From contig CALSCQ010001757.1 in NCBI GenBank assembly GCA_943704525.1, forward strand, positions 1-12,248: a DNA stretch of 12,248 nt. Direction: 5' to 3'. Below are positions 1 through 9,500 of this stretch, piece after piece (within the stretch, counting starts at the first letter, position 1; the number at the start of each line of letters is the position of its first letter). This DNA is from Pigoraptor vietnamica (taxonomy: Eukaryota; Opisthokonta; Filasterea). Below the pieces are notes generated by a model. That model made no database searches. It was not told the origin of the DNA and saw nothing but the letters and a program-made list of their open reading frames with translations. The translations under genes and the position numbers were made by a program.

Positions 1-1588
1 ACGCGCGGATTGCGTCTGCGGAAAAGGACATTGAGCGGGAGCGCGGTTCGCTCGAGGCGGAGAACGCGAATCTCTCGCGGCGGATTGCGCAGCTTGTGGA
101 GGAGGCCGGAAGGGAGGCGCAGCTGAGGTGGGTTCGTTGTGCGTGTTGTGTGGGCGTGTGTGTGTGCGCGCGCGTATGTGTGTTTTGGTAAGCAAAGGAT
201 CACGTTGAGACAACGGTTGAGACAACGGGTGCTAATGTGCCTTGGCGCAACGTAGGGCGCGGGCGGAGGAGGCGCGGTCGCAGGCGGAGGAGAAGTTTGA
301 GCGCATCCAAACGCAGTTGGCCGCTCAGCAGGCGGACACGAGGTATGTGCAGAACGTCTCTTCTTACGCAGTTTCTGTAAATGGGGCATGTAATCGCGCG
401 TATTCGATGCATGCGCCTATCAACCGACGCTGTTTTAGTGCTCGGAGTGGGGAGAGGGGATGATGGCGGTTTCGTATGTTTGGCTGATGGCTGTGTTCTC
501 CGTCGTCTGACAGGACGCGCGCCGAACTCGAGCGCGAGAACAGGCGACTGGAGCGTGAGCTCAAGGAGTATCGCGACCGCTCAACCAAGAAGGTTCGTGG
601 TCTAGGGCTGGGTGTTGACGTATGGTTGTTGGCTTAGGGTGGCGGCAATGGACGTTTGGGGCTCGTTAGGTAGTCTTTTGTGCATTGAGCGATGGCATGT
701 GCGCAAATATCGTGTCGATATATATGAACCTCATGAGATGGCTGACTTCGTGTTACGTCGGCTCTGTTACGCAGGATGACGAGTACTCGCATGCGCTCGA
801 AGTGGCGCGCCGTGAGGTCGAAGGGAAGGCGCGCGAGGAGTTTGCGGCGCGGCTGCACGAGATCAACCGCCACCTCGAGGAACAGAGTGCTGCGCGCGAG
901 TCCATGGAGCGTCAGCGCCGAGAGAGCGAGGTGCGGCGCTGGTTTCCTTTCTGTTTTTTCCTATCCGCTTCAATTGTAATTTCTTCAATGGCACTCGTTT
1001 CCCATTCGTGTTGTTTCTGTGCGTCTCATAGTCTAATCGTCTACTTTCGTTCCAATTCCCCAACAGGCCAAGACGCGCCAGGATTTGGCCGCTCTGCAGC
1101 AGCGCTACGAAGGCGAGATTTCGCGACTCGTGGGCGAGCTAGAGGCCGTCGCGGCGGACAGGGACGCGTGCGTCGCGGACCTCAATCGCATGAGCGAGAT
1201 GCTCGACTCTGAGCGCGTTCACAAGGGGCGCATGCAGGAGCGCCTCGAGCGCATCCGGGGCAGGCTCGCGCACACGAAAGTCGCCGCGGTCAACCTCGCC
1301 GCTGCGGCCGCCGCGAACGGTGCGCTCGGCGATCCCTCGCAGCTTCACACGGGCGCTCCACTTGCACAGGGCGTCGGCGTCGGGGATTTCGGGGCCTCGC
1401 TGCTTGGGAGTGTTCCACGCGCCACGCCGTCGCTCCCGGCGGACCTGCCGTACGCACCCGCGGCTTCATATGGGTACGGCGTGTACGGTCGCACGGCTGC
1501 ATCGCCGTATCGTCCCAGTGCCATAAGCAGCACAGCGATGGGCCTTGCGAGCCTGCGGTCGTCGCTGCGCGCGTATCCGGCGTCGTGA
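1..1588 (+). CDS. Coiled-coil protein, 3' part of gene (5' end outside window)
   Basis: I do not recognise the family. The exon model is 1-127, 256-342, 514-592, 775-930 and 1067-1588, with GT-AG introns whose phases agree, giving 322 residues of one open frame ending in TGA at 1586-1588. Residues 1 to about 216 are rich in E, R, K, Q, A and L with heptad-like leucine spacing (for example EISRLVGELEAVAADRD), which indicates a long coiled coil. The tail, about 217-322, is different: an alanine run (NLAAAAAANGALG) and then a Tyr/Pro/Ser-rich stretch (ASYGYGVYGRTAASPYRPS) that looks disordered. A structural or cytoskeletal scaffold (centrosomal, rootletin-like or intermediate-filament-like) would fit, but no diagnostic motif was seen. 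Introns are 128-182 nt and start GTGGGT, GTATGT, GTTCGT and GTGCGG. The first codon is incomplete, and the start lies upstream of the window. Confidence 0.75.
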
Positions 1589-2153
1589 GACCGGAGCGGA
1601 GCGGTCGGCGACAGTTTTGTGTCTATTGTTGTTTGCGTGCGCATGCCCTGAATTTCGTTTGTGGATTTGTCGTGCGTTTGCCTGCGTTTCGCATTGCTGT
1701 TGCGTGACAGAAATAATATCGCCAAAACACAGCGCATATTTGAATTTGACTGGGCTGGATTTCTGTCGGTACCTTTTCACACACAGCCTAAAATTTCCAA
1801 TCGGGTGCAAAGAGGCGTTTCATGTCACCAGCCATCGCAACGCTCACAACCACCGCCGCCTAAAGTTCAGCCGGGGAACAAACGGCCCACGAGGCACAGC
1901 GCCGGGCTGTGCATTGGCAATCATACGCGTGTTAACATCCCCACGATGCACTGCGTCCCATCAGCGTAGAAATTTCATACATTGTATTCACACACACACT
2001 CATGCCTGGAACGCCAGGAGACCCGCATCAACTAGCCGCTTCACCTTCACAGCCATCGCAGGTCCGCCGCGGCGAATGGCCCTACGAGTGCGAAAGGTAA
2101 AAGGCATTGGCTTGTGTGCGCGTAACGTGCGTGTGTATGTGACAAGGCGGGGT
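1589..2153. other. Intergenic region between convergent genes
   Basis: These 565 nt separate the stop codons of two convergent genes and probably hold both 3' UTRs. An open frame runs through much of it on the plus strand (1545-2183), but it starts inside the coding exon of gene 1 in another frame and its composition is not protein-like. A short CA run lies near 1990-2000. I found no convincing AATAAA signal, tRNA or coding exon here. Confidence 0.5.
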
Positions 2154-3365
2154 TCAAGTACTCAACACCCACTCTTCTGCTGAGCGCGGGTCTGTTCGCA
2201 GCCGCTCAAACAGATTCACCACCTCGGGATCCATTAACAGCGCCTGCGACGTGAGTAACAGAGAGCGCGTGAGTGAAGAACAAGAGCATCGCGGCCAGTC
2301 GCCACTCCCTTATTCAACGCAGCCCCAGCGATGTCCGTCTCTCGCACAGCCACGACGGACATAGCACCGGACACGAACTCTGGACAGAGGACCCCACCTT
2401 GAGCTCCGGCGAATCCATGACACGCCGCACGTTCGGATCGGCCATGGCCTGCTTGCGCGCCTCCTCCCTCTTTGCCGCTTCCTCCGCCTCTTTCCTCTTC
2501 AGCGCCGCCTCTTGCTCGTCCGCAAGCTCCTCAAAGTGCGCGCCCATAACTTCCGAGAACTCGCGTAGGAATGAGTCCATGTCGGGGTCGTCCTTCAGCC
2601 GCTCCACGCACTCGCGCGGATTCTTCTGCATCTCGCTCAGTGCGGCCGAGTAGCGCGGGTCCGCCAGTCGACGGGCGAGCGATGGTCGCTTTGCGATGCG
2701 CGCCATCAGAGACGCGTTCATCCACTCTGCGTGGGACGGCGCGAGGGTTGGCTCATGACATGCCGAGCGGACATGTATGCCTCGGTACAATGGTTACGTG
2801 TACACGCAGGAACGCGGCGCATTCGCAGTTGACGCGAAGTAACAGAATTGCGAGTGCATGAAGTTGCTGTTGATCCCACACAGCCACATCTACAGCTCTA
2901 CATGTGCGACACCGCAGTTCACATCGGCCAGTGCTTACCATTTCCTCCGACGCCCGCCACACCCGCGTCCATGGCGTCCTGCACCTCTTTTAGCCGCAGC
3001 GCCTCCTCCTTCGCCACTTTGGGCGTCACAATTTCAATCATCTCTTCCTTGGCGGGCGCAGGCGCGCGCTGCGACTGAGCGGACGGCGCGGCCTTTTTGG
3101 GCTTTGCGTCGAAGAACCCCTTCTTCATCCCCCCAAACGACCCCTTGCCCGTCGCAGTCGCAGTCGCAGCCGCGGCTGATGGTGCCACTGCTGTGGCTGG
3201 TGCAGGGGCCGCTGCGTTGACGGTTGTGGCCGTAGACGTGGCGTCGATGGCCTGCCGCGTGTTTGAGGGGACAGGTTCGGGCGAAGGGCGGACACCGCGC
3301 ATGGCGGCAATCTGGTCCGTCATGTCCTCGAGCGGAGGGACGTCGTCAAAGTCGTCCGCCGCCAT
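2154..3365 (-). CDS. STI1/HOP-type DP-domain protein, 281 aa
   Basis: The minus-strand model is exon 1 3365-2939, exon 2 2726-2398 and exon 3 2243-2154, with GT-AG introns of 212 and 154 nt (phases 1 and 0), giving 281 residues. The start is the ATG at 3365, beginning MAADDFDDVPPLEDM. Residues 1 to about 100 are acidic and then Ala/Thr/Pro-rich and disordered, with a GGMKKGFFDAKPKK motif. Residues 143-207 resemble a STI1 (HOP DP) module: LADPRYSAALSEMQKNP followed by DDPDMDSFLREF. A charged helix follows (about 208-236), then a second module (237-281) with ADPN, LMDPEVVNLFERL and TDPRSAEEW. In HOP/Sti1, HIP and ubiquilin, such helical modules bind Hsp70/Hsp90 clients or exposed hydrophobic segments. 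A cytosolic co-chaperone or adaptor role is therefore inferred. No TPR or UBA domain is visible, so this is not HOP or ubiquilin itself. The third exon completes the DP module, which supports the splice model. Confidence 0.8.
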
Positions 3366-3669
3366 TTTCAGAAACTGAGAGGGAGGAGAGAGGGGGAAAG
3401 CGAGAGAGACGGAGAGAGCGCCAGAGAAGTGTGGCAGTGTTGGCGTTCTCAAGCCAAGGGCGACAACCTTTTCAGAGTGCTGTAGCCGTGCGGTGGAATG
3501 TGCGAAGTACAAGTAACACTACCTACGCCGAAATGTAACAATAACATCCGGGGTGCCATCTCTTTCGCATCACGTGCCCGACTCCGGGCGGGAAGATTTG
3601 AAAATTTACTTGTAATGTATGCCTTGTAAACTGAAGTATCAACGGCACCCACGCTCAGCGCCTCACACC
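3366..3669. promoter_or_regulatory. Divergent promoter region with palindromic CACGTG site
   Basis: This 304-nt gap lies between two start codons on opposite strands (3365 minus, 3670 plus), so it probably holds both promoters and 5' UTRs. It contains a GA-rich tract at about 3376-3420, next to the minus-strand start (pyrimidine-rich in its leader), and a palindromic CACGTG (E-box core) at 3571-3576. For the plus-strand gene, an upstream ATG at 3615 opens a four-codon uORF, and an in-frame ATG at 3619 could extend the protein by 17 residues. No TATA box is evident. The function of the E-box is inferred from its sequence only. Confidence 0.45.
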
Positions 3670-5877
<2,208 letters not shown>

Positions 5878-6593
5878 GGCGTGTGTATATAAACCTACAA
5901 GGAGAATGTGTTCCGCTCCACATGAATTAGGATCGCCGATCGGTGAATACCAATTCAGTCGGCACCACAAGAATTAAACGACAATTCATTCACTCGCCTC
6001 GAGGAGTGCCGCTGGTACAGCGAAACACACTGGAAACTGATAAAAACAGACCTGGCAAACAGCTCGTACTGACTGAACGGCTCATCGTATAAACTGTGGC
6101 GGCTCCGCCTGAAACCGGCTCGGTGTCAATGCCGGCTGAGCCAGCCGATGTCGCCGGAAGGGTGGGCGATCGACTGCTCTTGCAAACCGAGTTTTTTTTT
6201 TTTTACTGAGCCGGCGGTCGAGAAACGCATGGGGGAATCCTTACATCAGAGTGTTACGCACCGTTACTGTGATGAGCTTGGCACGTGATCATTTATTCCG
6301 GATTCCTGTGAGAATTCCCAGGGGATTCGCAGTGTTTTCCATTTTGCAACGGAGTACCCGTGCTTTATATTTTTATGTGTGTACACAAGAATACACGCTT
6401 CTTGAACGTCTCATTCACTTCCCTTTTGCAATCTCGCCTCTCGCACGTGAGTCTCGGGCAGCAGGTGATATACGGCATCGCCGAGGTGGTGTCGGCCGAT
6501 ATTGTGGAACGGCCGGGGACCGCTGGCGGCCGCGGCGACTGGTCACGTACTTGGGCACTGACACAGAGTCACTTGGGGTTCGACGGGTCGGAA
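5878..6593. other. Intergenic region: 3' UTR of QWRF-like gene and promoter/5' UTR of receptor kinase
   Basis: No coding exon could be supported in these 716 nt. TATATAAA lies at 5886-5893, just after the upstream stop codon, and AATTAAA lies near 5972-5979; either could serve as a variant poly(A) signal. A run of 13 T is at 6192-6204. A short inverted pair, CCGGCTC (6115-6121) and GAGCCGG (6208-6214), flanks part of the region. An AT-rich TTTATATTTTTATG element is near 6363. The frame of the receptor's first exon stays open upstream to an ATG at 6360. That start would bury the signal peptide about 100 residues inside the protein, so I did not choose it. Confidence 0.5.
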
Positions 6594-9500
6594 ATGGCCG
6601 CCAGTGTGAAGCCAAAACCCATGGATGACCGGTGCCAATTGGTAGGGGCCTTCAAGTTTTCCATTGTTTGGTTCCAAATGGTGTTTGTGCAAAGCAGTGC
6701 CACTGAGAACCTTCCTAACTGGCCTCCCAAAACAGGGTGTACGCAAACAGCCGGTTCTGACTGTCCTGGTCATCTTCCTCACACTTATGTTGTGGTACCC
6801 AGTTGCTGTCGCGGGCTGGTGTCCTTCAGAATGCACATGCAGTTGGACTACAGTCCTCTCGTGCTCCTTCTCGAACACAAGCATTGTTGAACTGTGAGTC
6901 GCCAGCAACAATACAAGCCATGGCGGCTCACCGTTTCAATTTTGAGTTGAATTGCATTTAAATGTGTCATGATCAGGCCATTCTCACCACCCACCAACGT
7001 GTTGTCGCCTATTCTACTGCAGGGTCTGGTCTTACGGAATTTCTGCGATTCCAAGCGGCGTTTTTGACAAGCTCACTGCACTGACCAAACTGTGAGTGAC
7101 TGGCAATCTGAGCTGCAGCCGAGCCGAGGATGATATGCCTGTCTCACGTGCATAAATTGCAAAGCACACATTCTCACACGATCTGGCATCCCGCGTCCGA
7201 CTTGCAGTGCCATTCCCAGGAACGAGATTGTGACACTCCCAAGTGGCATTTTTGACAAGCTCACATCGCTGACCTGGCTGTGAGTGCTTTGACTGCGGAA
7301 TAACCGATGCTGCATATTGGTGCACGATTGTCTTACCCAACTCAATGAATCTCCGTGACTTATAGCGACCTTAGCTCCAACCAAATCACGACACTCCCGA
7401 GCGGCATTTTTGACAAGCTCACATCACTGACCAGACTGTGAGTGCGTTCTGCAGAATAACTGCTGCATATTGGTGCACGATTGTCTTACCCAACTCATTG
7501 AATCTCCGTGACTTATAGCGACCTTAGGGACAACCATATGACGACACTCTCAAGCGGCATTTTCGACAAGCTCACTGCGCTGACCCAACTGTGAGTGCAG
7601 ACAGCTGTTATAACTATGAGTGCAGATGCTGAGGAACAGTTTTGTGATTTTCACGTGAGGTAACTTTGACGTTTTTCCACCGATCACAGTGACCTAAGCT
7701 ACAATCAATTGAAGGCACTTCCAAGCGGCATTTTTGACAGGCTTACTGCGTTGACCTCACTGAAATTGTAAGTGCAGCTGGTACAGTTCTACGAGTTGCT
7801 GATGCATTGCTTTATGATTGCACTTCTCACCAAAAGGAGACGCTTGCCACTTGTATTGTAGTGGCATTTATGTTCCGAGCGGCACAACTGCTATAGCAGA
7901 ACTGCCAAGTGGTATTTTCGACAAACTCACTACACTGACCTACCTGTGAGTGTTCTTTGACAGTCCTGCCTGGAGTGTGACTGATGTGAACTGTTTTGTC
8001 AGTTAAATTGACAGACGAGTGTGGACTGCAGACATTGCAATTGTTGGTGGAATTGAGCCAAGTGCTGACATGACTGTCTGTGATTCGATGAAAGCCGCTG
8101 TGGAATGGGGCTTGTCTGCTGTCTGTGCCTGCAGAATGATGCTATACATGTGGAATTGACAAGTGATATCTGTAACTAGACAAGTGTTGTACTACGTACT
8201 GTATACTGCAGACACTTAGGAATCAAATGTCTTTCGAATGATACCATGTTTTGCCCTTTCAGTGGCTTCAGCGGGACCCCAATATTGAGTGTCGGTATTT
8301 TTGACAGGCTCACTGCACTGACCAAACTGTAAGTGCCCTGATTTGACCCGGCTGCTGGCCAGTTGGCTGCTGCAGAATTCAGTTCATGGCACTGGCCGGC
8401 GCTCGTCGGCGGTTAACTGAACGTGAATTCCACTTGCAGTGACCTTTGGTCGAACAACATTGCGATACTTCCAAGTGGGATCTTTGACAAGCTTACTGCA
8501 CTCACCTACCTGTGAGACAGTGTTCTGACCGAAAATCGGTGTTGTTGCATTTACAATGATGCCGTCTTTACCAGTTCACCGTACAGTATTTGCTGATCTG
8601 ATTAATATTTTTTTTTTAAATTATAGCCGACATCTCATTCATTTGATGATGGTGATTGATGCCGTTTTAAATCAGGGACCTTTCCTGGAACCATATCGCG
8701 ATACTCCCAAGTGGCATCTTCGACAGGCTCTCTGCACTGACCCAGCTGTGAGTGCCCTGCTATGACTGTGGATGCCTGGCGGTGAATTTGCACATGCAAT
8801 ATGCATCACGACATCGTGAATTTCTGACTGAACATTCTGACATACTGTACAGCGACCTCCGCTTCAACCAAATTGCAACACTACCAACTGGCATTTTCGA
8901 CAGGCTCACTGCACTGACCGAGCTGTGAGTGCCCTGCTATGACTGCAGATGCCCCGTGGTGAATTTGCACATGCGTCACGATGTTGTGAATTACTGACTG
9001 AACATTCCGGGATACAGCAACCTTGACTGGAACCAAATTTTGACGCTGCCAAGTGGCATTTTTGACAAGCTCCCAGACCGGACCCTTATATCATTGTATG
9101 TAATGGACTGCGGGAATGTAATTTTCCTCGTCTTGAACTTCAGAAGCTTAATATGCGTTTTTGTGCAGGACCGGTGATAACCCAGGCAACCGAGGTGACC
9201 GCTGCTGGGATGTCTCAAGCCGATGCGTGGGAAGAACGTGTAGGACGTGTTTTTGCGATGCCGGGTGGACGGGTCCGACCTGTTCTGACAGGTGTTCAGC
9301 TGGGACTTTTGGTCCCGACTGTGCGACCTCGTGTGCTGGCTGTCAAAATGGCGGATCTTGCGCCGATCGCCTCAACGCGACGGCGTGCGATTGCCCCGCT
9401 GGCTGGACAGGGTTCGATTGCACCCAAAAATGTGCAAGCGGGCGGTTTGGCAAAAATTGCAACGGCACCTGTTCTTGCCAGAATGGAGCGACATGTGACC

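Noticed and set aside
1545-2183. 212-codon plus-strand open frame in the convergent intergenic region
   Set aside because: It starts out of frame inside the coding exon of gene 1, has no coding-like composition and runs into the last exon of the minus-strand gene.
3619-3669. ATG at 3619 as start of the QWRF-like protein
   Set aside because: In frame and possible, but it follows a uORF ATG at 3615 in poor context. The ATG at 3670 gives a compact start. Left as an alternative rather than excluded.
6115-6214. CCGGCTC...GAGCCGG inverted repeat as a mobile element end
   Set aside because: Only 7 nt per arm, with no transposase frame and no target-site duplication seen.
6360-6641. Upstream ATG at 6360 as the receptor start
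   Set aside because: The frame is open, but it would place the hydrophobic signal sequence about 100 residues into the protein. The ATG at 6594 in GAAATGG gives a normal secreted N-terminus.
8556-8765. 69-codon plus-strand open frame in the LRR region
   Set aside because: It overlaps the LRR exon 8676-8747 in another frame and the preceding intron, with no coding character.
7023-9095. Regular short repeats separated by unique 70-130 nt segments, CRISPR-like at first glance
   Set aside because: The repeats are in-frame LRR exons with splice signals, and the 'spacers' are introns, some homologous to each other. The genome is eukaryotic.
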